Under the pieces are notes generated by a model. That model ran no database searches and was not told the DNA's origin. It saw nothing but the letters and a program-made list of their open reading frames with translations. Of a stretch of DNA of 64,000 nt, positions 54,188-62,627 are shown piece by piece. Numbering within the stretch: position 1 is the stretch's first letter; each line of letters opens with the position of its first letter. Origin of the DNA: an uncultured Clostridia bacterium (GTDB taxonomy: Bacteria; Bacillota; Clostridia; TANB77; CAG-508); assembly GCA_934130285.1 (NCBI GenBank), contig CAKOXT010000001.1:186001-250000 (forward strand), given 5' to 3'. The translations under genes and the position numbers were made by a program.

Positions 54188-54574
54188 TTATTGTAACTTT
54201 TCTTCTATTTTCTCCAGCTCTTCTTGAGATAGAGTTTCAGAAGATTTATTCTTTTTAAGAATTTCTTTAGCCTCATCCAACTGGATGATTTTTTCAGGAT
54301 CTTCAGGTTGAACTACTTCGACGAACATCCGGTGCTTTTTTGTTATTACAGGAACTTTTTTATTTCCGTTAAAAAAGCACGTATAAGAACTTATTTTGTG
54401 TTCTTTTTTCAGATGTTTTTCCTTTGCTTTGATTAGTTCTTTGGCTTTGTTATAATTCCTTTTTTGCTTTAAAGTAATTACTATAGCTGTGGTAGCAAGG
54501 ACTATTAAAACAAGCAGAACTGCCATACAAACTATTTCTAAGGTTACGTCAACTGTTGTGAAATTTTGCATCAT
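54188..54574 (-). CDS. Single-helix membrane protein of unknown function
   Basis: I do not recognise the family. The 128 residues have one membrane helix near the N-terminus (about 14-35), followed by a basic helical region (KQKRNYNKAKELIKAKEKHL), a short domain with a central KKVPVITKKHRMFVEVVQPE, and an acidic coiled tail. GGAGGTGCA precedes the ATG, the same ribosome binding site as that of the gene at 54730. It is on the minus strand between uvrB and uvrA, and codons are GC-richer than in the flanks. The two are probably cargo of one insertion. Confidence 0.65.
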   Translation of the reverse strand: MMQNFTTVDVTLEIVCMAVLLVLIVLATTAIVITLKQKRNYNKAKELIKAKEKHLKKEHKISSYTCFFNGNKKVPVITKKHRMFVEVVQPEDPEKIIQLDEAKEILKKNKSSETLSQEELEKIEEKLQ

Positions 54575-54624
54575 TTAAATGCACCTCCAAAGTTGCCGTG
54601 GCAATGAGAAAATTCTCAATATAT

Positions 54625-54633
54625 ATTATATCA
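54625..54633 (-). promoter_or_regulatory. Extended -10 promoter of the orphan at 54188
   Basis: On the minus strand TGATATAAT lies about 50 bases before the ATG at 54574. Confidence 0.5.
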
Positions 54634-54656
54634 TGAAAACTGTTAAAACACAACAA

Positions 54657-54690
54657 AACAGCTCATTGCAAAAGATTGCGATGAGCTGTT
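54657..54690 (-). terminator. Terminator of the minus-strand orphan at 54730
   Basis: AACAGCTCATTGC pairs with GCGATGAGCTGTT with one mismatch, followed on the minus strand by TTGTTG. Confidence 0.7.
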
Positions 54691-54729
54691 TATTATGCAG
54701 AACTAATTGCTTGATAGTTACGTTAATAG

Positions 54730-55041
54730 TTACTGACGATTCTTGGCTGTTGCCATCAGCCACAGAATCTGAGCGTTGTTAAGGTAAACGCCCTGTTTGC
54801 GGTTTTCGAGAATGATGTTCTCATAATCGAATGGACCATCAGGAACTTCTACTATAGCATCCTTCCAGCTGATGAGATAGTATTTCTCACCACGGCGAGG
54901 ACTCTGGATCTTGGTCTCGGTAAGAACAAGTCCATCTTTAACCAATTTCTTGGCTGTGTTTCCCCAAACATATAAGGAAATTTCAAACGCACCGCTTTGT
55001 GCGGCAAATTCAACGCGATCACTTACACTTATACTTTTCAT
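54730..55041 (-). CDS. Small soluble protein of unknown function
   Basis: I do not recognise the family. The 103 residues are mixed alpha and beta without membrane segments, with FAAQSGAFEISLYVWGNTA, then SPRRGEKYYLISWKDAIVEV and the ending NAQILWLMATAKNRQ. GGAGGTG lies six bases before the ATG. The gene is visibly GC-richer than the uvr genes around it and on the opposite strand. The shared ribosome binding site and composition link it with 54188-54574, although each has its own terminator. Confidence 0.65.
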   Translation of the reverse strand: MKSISVSDRVEFAAQSGAFEISLYVWGNTAKKLVKDGLVLTETKIQSPRRGEKYYLISWKDAIVEVPDGPFDYENIILENRKQGVYLNNAQILWLMATAKNRQ

Positions 55042-55285
55042 TTAGTGCACCTCCATTGTTGTTGCAAGCAATCAGTTCTGCTAGTTCTGAATGCATAGAG
55101 ACAAAAATTATAATTGTCCTTTATACTGCAGAGAACTTTTCTTATTATACCACCAAACAGCTGGAGTGTAAAGATTCTTGAAATATTATTCAAACTTTTG
55201 TTTTAAAATACTTAAAAAGTGATGACATTAAAATAAAAATATGATAAAATACAAAACTGTGTAAACAAAATTTGGGGGTATATAA

Positions 55286-58111
55286 ATGAATGATTCTATT
55301 ATTATAAAAGGGGCGAAGGTCCATAATTTAAAGAATGTTAATTTGGAAATACCAAGAGATAAATTAGTTGTTATTACAGGACTTTCTGGTTCAGGAAAAT
55401 CTTCTTTAGCATTTGATACATTATATGCTGAAGGACAAAGAAGATATGTTGAGAGTTTATCTTCATATGCCAGACAGTTTTTAGGATTGATGGAAAAACC
55501 AGATGTAGAAAGTATTGAGGGATTATCACCAGCAATTTCTATTGACCAGAAAACAACTTCAAAGAATCCACGTTCTACGGTTGGAACTGTAACAGAAATA
55601 TATGATTTTATACGTTTATTGTATGCTAGAATAGGAGTTCCATATTGTCCAAAATGTGGTAAGAAAATAGAGAAACAAACGATAGATCAGATAGTTGATA
55701 ATATTTTGGAATTGCCTGAGAAAACTAGAATTCAAATTTTAGCGCCTGTTGTTAGAGGTAAGAAGGGTGAATATGTAAAATTACTTGAAGATTTTCAAAA
55801 GGACGGTTTTGTTAGAGCTAGAATTGATGGACAGATGTATGAACTTTCTGATGATATTGAAATTGATAGAAAGAAAAAACATAATATTGATATTATTGTT
55901 GATAGACTTGTAATAAAAGATGATATAAGAAATCGTTTAACTGAGTCTGTTGAAACTGCATTAAAATATGCAGATAATTTAGTTACAGTTGATGCGATTG
56001 GTATAGGCGAAAAAATATATAGTCAGAATTATGCTTGTCCTGATTGTGGTATAAGTTTTGAAGAACTTACTCCAAGAATGTTTTCTTTTAATAATCCACA
56101 AGGTGCTTGCCCAGAATGTACAGGTATTGGCTATTTGATGAGAATGGATGAGGATTTAATTATTCCAGATAAAAGTAAAACTTTATATGATGGAGTTAAG
56201 GCTTTTGGTTCAAGTACTATGAAAAAAGGCGAAACAATGGCTAAAATGTATTTTGAATCTATAGCGAGACATTATGGCGTTGATATTAAAAAGCCAATTA
56301 AAAAGCTTCCTCGTGAGTTCTTAGATAAAATTTTATATGGTACTGGTGATGAGATTATTGATTTTGAATTTGTTTCTGCTGCTGGTATTAGAAAATTTAG
56401 TTCTCCATTTGAGGGCGTTATTCCAACATTAGATAGAAGATATAGAGAAACTAAATCTCAAGGAATGAGAGATTTTTATGAGTTGTACATGAGTGAAAAA
56501 CCTTGTAATACTTGCCATGGCGCTAGACTTAAGGATGAGGTTTTAGCTGTGAAAGTTGGAGATAAAAATATTAATGAACTTACAGATATGCCTATAAATG
56601 AGATAAAGAAATATCTTGAAAATCTACAATTGACTAAAAAAGAAAAGATGATTGCTGATCAGATATTTAAAGAATTAAATAAGAGATTGCAATTCTTGAT
56701 GGATGTTGGATTATCTTATTTAACATTATCTCGTTCTGCTGGAACTTTATCAGGCGGTGAGGCTCAAAGAATTCGTTTAGCTACACAAATTGGTTCTGGT
56801 TTGAGTGGTGTATTATACATTTTAGATGAACCTAGTATAGGTTTACATCAAAGGGATAATGATAGATTATTGGCTACTTTAAGAAAATTAAGAGATTTAG
56901 GAAATACTTTAATTGTTGTAGAGCATGATGAAGATACTATGTATGCTGCTGATCAGATAATTGACATTGGACCTGGAGCTGGTGTTCACGGTGGTAGAGT
57001 TATTGCTCAAGGAACTGCTGATGAAATAAAATTAATTCCAGAATCTATTACTGGTCAATATTTAAGCGGCAAAAAGAAGATAGTTGTTCCTACTAAACGT
57101 AGAAAATCTAATGGAAAGAGTTTAGAAATTATTGGTGCAACAGAACATAATTTGAAAAATGTTAATGTGAAATTCCCATTGGGCGTATTTAACTGCGTTA
57201 CAGGTGTTTCTGGTTCTGGTAAGAGTACACTTGTAAATGAAGTCCTATATAATTACTTAGCTAGAGAATTGTATGGTTCTAATTTGAAACCTGGAAAATG
57301 TGAAAAGATAAAAGGACTTGAGAATATTGATAAAATCATTAATATAGATCAATCTCCAATTGGTAGAACTCCACGTTCAAATCCAGCTACATATACAGGT
57401 GTTTTTGATACTATTAGAGATATTTTTGCTAATACGAATGAAGCAAAGATGCATGGATATCAAAAAGGTAGATTTAGTTTTAATGTTCCTGGTGGTAGAT
57501 GTGAAGCTTGTCAAGGTGATGGTATTATAAAAATAGAAATGAATTTCTTACCTGATATATATGTTCCTTGTGAAGTATGTCATGGAAAGAGATATAATAG
57601 AGAAACTTTGGAAGCTAGATACAAAGGAAAGAGTATTGCTGATGTTCTTGATATGACTGTTGAAGAAGCTTTAGAATTTTTCTCAAACATTCCTAAAATA
57701 AAAACTAAAATGCAAACATTATATGATGTTGGATTAGGTTATATTAAGCTTGGACAACCTTCTACAACTTTATCAGGTGGTGAAGCTCAGAGAGTTAAAC
57801 TTGCCACAGAACTTTCAAAACGTGCAACAGGCAAAACTTTATATATTTTAGATGAACCAACTACTGGATTGCATATTGATGATGTTCATAGATTAGTTGA
57901 TATTTTACAGAGATTAGTTGATACAGGAAATACAATTATTGTTATTGAACATAATTTAGATTTAATAAAGACTGCAGATCATATTATTGATTTAGGACCA
58001 GAAGGCGGAGAAGCTGGTGGAAGAATTGTAGCAGTTGGTACACCAGAACAGGTTTCTAGAAATCCTGAATCAGAAACAGGTAAATTTTTGGCTAAATATT
58101 TAGCAAAATAG
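55286..58111 (+). CDS. uvrA: UvrA, excinuclease ABC subunit A
   Basis: UvrA is the dimeric damage sensor of nucleotide excision repair. The 941 residues show two ABC modules (GLSGSGKSSLAFD near residue 32 and GVSGSGKSTLVNEVL in the second half; signatures LSGGEAQRIRLATQI and LSGGEAQRVKLATEL; Walker B LYILDEPSIGLHQ and LYILDEPTTGLH), with zinc modules such as CPKCGKKI, CPECTGIG and CEACQGDG. All elements are intact. The long upstream gap of 243 bases holds the divergent start of the orphan gene and AT-rich sequence; no SOS box is recognised. Confidence 0.97.
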   Translation: MNDSIIIKGAKVHNLKNVNLEIPRDKLVVITGLSGSGKSSLAFDTLYAEGQRRYVESLSSYARQFLGLMEKPDVESIEGLSPAISIDQKTTSKNPRSTVGTVTEIYDFIRLLYARIGVPYCPKCGKKIEKQTIDQIVDNILELPEKTRIQILAPVVRGKKGEYVKLLEDFQKDGFVRARIDGQMYELSDDIEIDRKKKHNIDIIVDRLVIKDDIRNRLTESVETALKYADNLVTVDAIGIGEKIYSQNYACPDCGISFEELTPRMFSFNNPQGACPECTGIGYLMRMDEDLIIPDKSKTLYDGVKAFGSSTMKKGETMAKMYFESIARHYGVDIKKPIKKLPREFLDKILYGTGDEIIDFEFVSAAGIRKFSSPFEGVIPTLDRRYRETKSQGMRDFYELYMSEKPCNTCHGARLKDEVLAVKVGDKNINELTDMPINEIKKYLENLQLTKKEKMIADQIFKELNKRLQFLMDVGLSYLTLSRSAGTLSGGEAQRIRLATQIGSGLSGVLYILDEPSIGLHQRDNDRLLATLRKLRDLGNTLIVVEHDEDTMYAADQIIDIGPGAGVHGGRVIAQGTADEIKLIPESITGQYLSGKKKIVVPTKRRKSNGKSLEIIGATEHNLKNVNVKFPLGVFNCVTGVSGSGKSTLVNEVLYNYLARELYGSNLKPGKCEKIKGLENIDKIINIDQSPIGRTPRSNPATYTGVFDTIRDIFANTNEAKMHGYQKGRFSFNVPGGRCEACQGDGIIKIEMNFLPDIYVPCEVCHGKRYNRETLEARYKGKSIADVLDMTVEEALEFFSNIPKIKTKMQTLYDVGLGYIKLGQPSTTLSGGEAQRVKLATELSKRATGKTLYILDEPTTGLHIDDVHRLVDILQRLVDTGNTIIVIEHNLDLIKTADHIIDLGPEGGEAGGRIVAVGTPEQVSRNPESETGKFLAKYLAK

Positions 58112-58211
58112 AAATGATACTTAATTGTGTTATAAATGTAAACAAAATGTAATTCTATGTACTTCTATTAGTGATATACTATTTTTGAAGTATTAGATGA
58201 GGTACAAAAGA

Positions 58212-59174
58212 ATGAATTTGTTTGAAAAAATAAAGAATCTATTTTTTAAACCACGACTTAAGGCATTACCAGAAGAATCTTTAGAAATAGAAAAAATAAC
58301 ATTATTAGCAATAAAGGAAAAAGATCCAGAGAAAACACTTGATATTTTAAGGAATTATTGTTATGAGATGAAATCTGATTCCATAGTACATATAATTTCG
58401 CATTTGCCAAATAAAAGAAGGGTTGAAGGAATTGAGATTGCTCAAAAATATATAACACCATATGATCTTTCAGAATTAGCTTTAAAGAAATTAGATTTTA
58501 ATGGTAAGATTGAGGTTCTTGAGAAATTTCAAAATAGATTGGATTTAGAGGATATATATAAATTATTTAATAGTGTTTCACCAGATCAAAGGGAGAATGC
58601 TTTGAGAAAATGTGTTGAAAGATTTGATTCTTTTGGTTTATCTGAATTAATTCGTATATATATTCCGTTATATGATAGATTGGATTGTTTGAATTTATAT
58701 CATGCTAGATTAGATGCTTTTTCAAAGGCTAATATAATTAAAGAGCTTGATGCTGATAGAAAGATACAGGCTTTGAATAAGTATGGAAAAGAAATTAACA
58801 AGACTGATTTATTTGATATAGTTTGTCAAACTGAAACTGATAGAATTCCTGATGTTTTGAATGTGGTTTATAGTAATTTAACTAGTAAGCAAATATCAGA
58901 TATAATTCAGTATCATATTAAGGATGATAAAAAGTTGGAGACGTTATATAAATCTTGTTATAAACTTGATTCTGCAACGATATCAGATTTGATAAAGTAT
59001 ACTATTCCGGATGATCAAAAGGAACAGGCTTTGATTTCATTGCAAAATAGAATTAAAAGTAATAATATTGGTGAAATATTGCAATTTTGTGTTAGAACTA
59101 CAAATGCGTTGAAAAAAGTTCAACATAATCTTGATCCAGAAGATGTTGAATATCTTAAAAGTGTGATTAAATAA
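58212..59174 (+). CDS. Helical-repeat protein, about nine 28-residue units, unknown function
   Basis: The ATG at 58212 follows GAGG at 58199-58202, giving 320 residues; the ATG at 58197 overlaps that site. From about residue 85 to the end the protein is a run of units of about 28 residues, each with two helices: an acidic start, a [IL]x[DE][IL][IL] helix, an IPDD-like turn, then a helix ending in a Leu/Ile after a basic residue. Clear units include SKQISDIIQYHIKDDKKLE and ATISDLIKYTIPDDQKEQAL. This is a HEAT- or PPR-like solenoid, likely binding protein or RNA. There is no signal peptide. I cannot name a family. Confidence 0.7.
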   Translation: MNLFEKIKNLFFKPRLKALPEESLEIEKITLLAIKEKDPEKTLDILRNYCYEMKSDSIVHIISHLPNKRRVEGIEIAQKYITPYDLSELALKKLDFNGKIEVLEKFQNRLDLEDIYKLFNSVSPDQRENALRKCVERFDSFGLSELIRIYIPLYDRLDCLNLYHARLDAFSKANIIKELDADRKIQALNKYGKEINKTDLFDIVCQTETDRIPDVLNVVYSNLTSKQISDIIQYHIKDDKKLETLYKSCYKLDSATISDLIKYTIPDDQKEQALISLQNRIKSNNIGEILQFCVRTTNALKKVQHNLDPEDVEYLKSVIK

Positions 59175-59245
59175 TAGAAGATGCATCTAAAAAGAAATGT
59201 TATAACAGGTAAAAAATTATTAATAAAAGACATATGATAAAAAGG

Positions 59246-59407
59246 AAAAAAGTATAATTTTAGTAACATCGCGCAGCGACCAAAGGAACGAAGCAAAGCT
59301 TCGTGACTGCGATTGAAGCAATCTTTACAAAAGAAAGAGCCCAAGTTCTGAAAGAACAAGGGCTCATCAAGATTGCGACAGCAAGATGTAATAAAATTAT
59401 ACTTTTT
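59246..59407 (-). repeat. Foldback element, family A copy 3 (reverse orientation)
   Basis: The 162-bp element is the reverse complement of the family A core at 24813 and 33557. Its arms, 59246-59270 and 59385-59407, contain AAAAAGTATAATTTTA and its complement, again a sequence of their own. In the inner hairpin it has ACGAAGC facing GCTTCGT, where the other copies have ACAAAGC and GCTTTGT, a compensatory pair. The tip hairpin is the long form, as in copy 2. Confidence 0.9.
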
Positions 59408-59433
59408 GCCGTTTTATTTTTTTACTATTAAGT

Positions 59434-59499
59434 TTATTCATCATCTGTTGTAGTAGAAGATTTCTTTTTAGATTGTTTATTCTTTTTTTCTTTACTCAT
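59434..59499 (-). CDS. Possible 21-residue Lys/Ser/Thr-rich microprotein
   Basis: The frame starts at the ATG complementary to 59497-59499, eight bases after a perfect AGGAGGTG. The product is basic in the first half, Ser/Thr-rich in the second and ends in three acidic residues. The strong ribosome binding site is the main support; the size gives little else to test. It lies between element A3 and the (d)CMP kinase. Confidence 0.4.
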   Translation of the reverse strand: MSKEKKNKQSKKKSSTTTDDE

Positions 59500-59625
59500 A
59501 AAAACACCTCCTAGAATGTTATATATATTTTTTTCAAAATTAATTAAAATTATTCATCTTTGTTAAAATTTGTAGTATAATAATTTTGTCGCATTTTATG
59601 TTTTGGGAAGGAATATAATAATAAA

Positions 59626-60315
59626 ATGGAAAAAAATTTAGTTATAGGAATAGAAGGATTAGTTGGCGCAGGAAAAACATCAATTTGTAAAGAACTGTTG
59701 AACTATATACCAAATTCAATTGTGTTGCATGCTGGAAATGTATATAGAGCGATTACATATCAGATTTTAAAAGAGCAAATACCTTTTGAAAAATTGTATT
59801 CAATTGATTTAAAAAAGTTATTTGAAGAGTTTGATATTTCTATTGAAATAGAGAATAGAGAAAGTGTTGTATATGCACATGGTAAGAAAATTGAAGAAAC
59901 TGATTTGCAGTCTTTAGAAAATTCTATGGCGGTTTCAAAAATTTCTAATATAGCTAATAATGAGAATGCATATAAAATAGTCAAAGAGTATATTGATAAG
60001 TACAAACAGGAGTATACAGTTATTTTTTCTGGTAGAGATACGATGGCGATTTATCCAGATTTGGATTATCATTTTTTTATAACTGCTGATATTGATAAAA
60101 GAGTAAGATGGAAAGCTAGTCAGTATGATGATGAAGAAACTATAAAAAATATTAAGACTAATATTTTAAAAAGAGATGAATTGCAAGAAAAATCAGGATA
60201 TTACCAAACATATGATAATACGATTGTTGTTGATGTATCTAATTCTAACAGTGTGGAAGAGTCAACAAAAATGGTACTTGAGAATATTATAAAATTGAAT
60301 TATATTTCACAATAG
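59626..60315 (+). CDS. cmk: (d)CMP kinase-like protein
   Basis: The 229-residue P-loop protein resembles cytidylate kinase, which phosphorylates CMP and dCMP: GIEGLVGAGKTSICKELL (about 8-25), HAGNVYRAITYQIL in place of the D-T-G-A-x-Y-R motif, VIFSGRDTMAIYPDLDYHFF as the GRD region, and ITADIDKRVRWKASQ as the lid. The substrate loops are divergent, so it may act on another nucleotide. murD follows 15 bases later. Confidence 0.75.
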   Translation: MEKNLVIGIEGLVGAGKTSICKELLNYIPNSIVLHAGNVYRAITYQILKEQIPFEKLYSIDLKKLFEEFDISIEIENRESVVYAHGKKIEETDLQSLENSMAVSKISNIANNENAYKIVKEYIDKYKQEYTVIFSGRDTMAIYPDLDYHFFITADIDKRVRWKASQYDDEETIKNIKTNILKRDELQEKSGYYQTYDNTIVVDVSNSNSVEESTKMVLENIIKLNYISQ

Positions 60316-60330
60316 AGGAGATAATGAGTT

Positions 60331-61740
60331 ATGGGTTTTGTAAATGAAAAATTAAAAGAATTTAATGAGTATTTAAAAGGAAGAAAAGTTGCAGTTATTG
60401 GTTTGGGAGTAAGCAATGTTCCTTTGATAGATTACTTGAGAAAATATAAAGCTAATGTTACAGTTTTTGATAATAGAAATATTGATGATATTGATAAAAG
60501 CGTAATGGATAAAGTTGTAGGATATGGAATGGAATTTTCTTTGGGAAGAGAATATTTATCTAAATTAAAAGGATTTGATTTGATATTCCGTTCTCCAAGT
60601 TGTTTACCTAATAAAAAAGAATTGGTTGCTGAGGCTGAAAGAGGGGCAATTGTTACAACTGAAATTGAAATGTGCATTGAATTATGCCCTTGCGAAGTTA
60701 TTGGTATTACAGGTAGTGATGGAAAGACAACAACAACAACTCTTATTTCAGAAATTTTAAAAGAAAAAGGATATAATGTATTTTTAGGCGGAAACATTGG
60801 AACTCCACTATTTACAAGAGTTGATGAAATGCAACCTGGTGATGTTGTTGTGTTAGAGATGAGTAGTTTCCAACTTATGAATATGACTGTTAGTCCTCAT
60901 ATTGCTGTTGTTACTAATGTTACACCAAATCATTTAGATTACCATACTGACTTAGAAGAATATATTGAAGCTAAAAAGTCTATTTTTAAATATCAAAATG
61001 AAGATGATATATTAATTTTAAATTATGATAATGCAGTAACTAAAGGTTTTGCAGATGAGGCAAAGGGAAAAGTAATTTTCTTTAGTGATCAAGAAAGATT
61101 AGATAATGGATACATAGTTGATGATGGAACTATTAAATGTTGTGAGAATAAATTAAGAAAACATATTTTAAATACAAGGGATGTTGCTTTAATTGGAAAG
61201 CACAATTATCAAAATATTTGTGCTGCATTGGCTGCAACTGAAACTTTAGTTGATGAAGAGACAGCTAAAAGAGTTGTTACTAGATTTACTGGTGTTCATC
61301 ATAGACTTGAACTTGTAAAAACAAGTGCAAATAATGTAAAGTGGTATAATGATTCAGCAAGTTCAACTCCTACAAGAACTATTTCTGGAATTAAGGCTTT
61401 TTATAAAAAAGTTATATTGATTGCTGGTGGATATGATAAGAATTTGGATTATACTCCTATTGCAAAGCCAATTGTTGATGGTGTTAAAACATTAATTCTT
61501 ATGGGAAATACTAAGACTAAAATATATAAAGCAGTAACTAAGGAATTGGAAGCTCAGAACAAAAAGTTAGATATATATGAAGCGTTTTCATTAGAAGAAG
61601 CTATTGAGATAGCTAATGATGTTTCAACACAAGGTGATATTGTCCTATTTTCTCCTGCTAGCGCAAGTTTTGATATGTTTAAAAATGCTTATGATAGAGG
61701 AGATAAATTTAGAGCTGCTGTTCAGAGAAAAATTGATTAA
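60331..61740 (+). CDS. murD: MurD, UDP-N-acetylmuramoyl-alanine--D-glutamate ligase
   Basis: MurD adds D-glutamate to the peptidoglycan precursor. The 469 residues have the N-terminal UDP-binding Rossmann domain (VAVIGLGVSNVPLIDYL), the ATP loop GITGSDGKTTTTTL (about 125-138), NVTPNHLDYH and GVHHRLELV, then YNDSASSTPTRT. It stands apart from other mur genes, here together with the kinase-like gene. Confidence 0.95.
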   Translation: MGFVNEKLKEFNEYLKGRKVAVIGLGVSNVPLIDYLRKYKANVTVFDNRNIDDIDKSVMDKVVGYGMEFSLGREYLSKLKGFDLIFRSPSCLPNKKELVAEAERGAIVTTEIEMCIELCPCEVIGITGSDGKTTTTTLISEILKEKGYNVFLGGNIGTPLFTRVDEMQPGDVVVLEMSSFQLMNMTVSPHIAVVTNVTPNHLDYHTDLEEYIEAKKSIFKYQNEDDILILNYDNAVTKGFADEAKGKVIFFSDQERLDNGYIVDDGTIKCCENKLRKHILNTRDVALIGKHNYQNICAALAATETLVDEETAKRVVTRFTGVHHRLELVKTSANNVKWYNDSASSTPTRTISGIKAFYKKVILIAGGYDKNLDYTPIAKPIVDGVKTLILMGNTKTKIYKAVTKELEAQNKKLDIYEAFSLEEAIEIANDVSTQGDIVLFSPASASFDMFKNAYDRGDKFRAAVQRKID

Positions 61741-61749
61741 TATGAGATA

Positions 61750-61780
61750 AAATAAGGGTGAGAGATCATCCTTATTTTTT
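61750..61780 (+). terminator. Terminator after murD
   Basis: AAATAAGGGTGA pairs with TCATCCTTATTT (one G-U) around a GAGA loop, followed by more T. Confidence 0.85.
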
Positions 61781-61896
61781 GCAATTTTAATGTTTTGGGA
61801 TTAGGTGCTAAAGTTGAAGATTTTGCATAGTATTTTAGCTATTTGGATTACAATTTTATTCCAGATGTATTTATGCACTTACTATTTTAAATTAGT

Positions 61897-61941
61897 ATTA
61901 CAAAATTGTAAGGTTGGGATTTTATAATAGTGTGTTATAAT
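61897..61941 (+). promoter_or_regulatory. Operator and promoter of the Bce-type regulator gene
   Basis: ATTAC-AAAATT-GTAA (61897-61911) is an inverted repeat with 6-base spacing. It matches the site before the ABC gene at 63644. TTGGGA (61914-61919) and TATAAT (61936-61941, with TGT before it) lie 16 bases apart just downstream. Confidence 0.6.
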
Positions 61942-61963
61942 CTAGGTAATATAAGGAGAGATT

Positions 61964-62627
61964 ATGAAAAAGATTTTGATTATTGAAGATGAGAAGGTTA
62001 TTAGTTTAGAGTTACAGACATTGCTTAAGAATTATGGCTATGATGCTGTGATTTTAAATGATTTTAATGATGTGAAAAATAAAGCTTTGCAGATGAATCC
62101 AGATTTGATTTTATTGGATATTAATTTACCAAATTTGAATGGAGAGATTGTTTTAAAAGAGATTAGAAAAGAATCTAATATACCTGTAATTATGGTGACG
62201 AGTAGGGTACGGAGAGGTTGATGAAGTGCTATCTATGTCATATGGTGCTGATGATTATGTAACTAAACCATATAATCCAACTATTTTGCTTTTAAGAATC
62301 CAGAATATTTTTAAAAGAATTGATTCTTCAAAGGATGAAATGAATTATGATGGAGTTATTGTAAATCCATCTAAAGGTATTTTGAGTAAAGATGGTTGTG
62401 AATTAGATTTGACGAAGAATGAGATGATTATTTTTATGTATTTGCTGAATAATCGAAATAAGATTGTTACTAGGGATGATCTTATGACTGATTTATGGAA
62501 CAATAATGAGTATATAAATGATAATGCTTTGACTGTTAATATAAGTAGGCTAAGAGCTAAGCTTGAGAGTTTTGGCTTGAAAGATGTCATTGAAACGAGG
62601 AAGGGACAAGGGTATAGGTTGATATGA
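61964..62627 (+). pseudogene. Bce-type OmpR-family response regulator, frameshifted
   Basis: The regulator is split by one extra base near 62205-62207. The first part (61964-62221) has the receiver start with EDE and phospho-acceptor D52 in LILLDINLPNLNG and reaches VIMVTSR; the second (ending at 62627) continues with MSYGADDYVTKPYNP and the winged helix ending ETRKGQGYRLI. Removing one G of the GGG gives SRYGEVDEVLSMSYG, a complete regulator of about 220 residues. The stop overlaps the kinase start. Without a working regulator the whole module would be silent, so a sequencing error must be considered. Confidence 0.88.
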
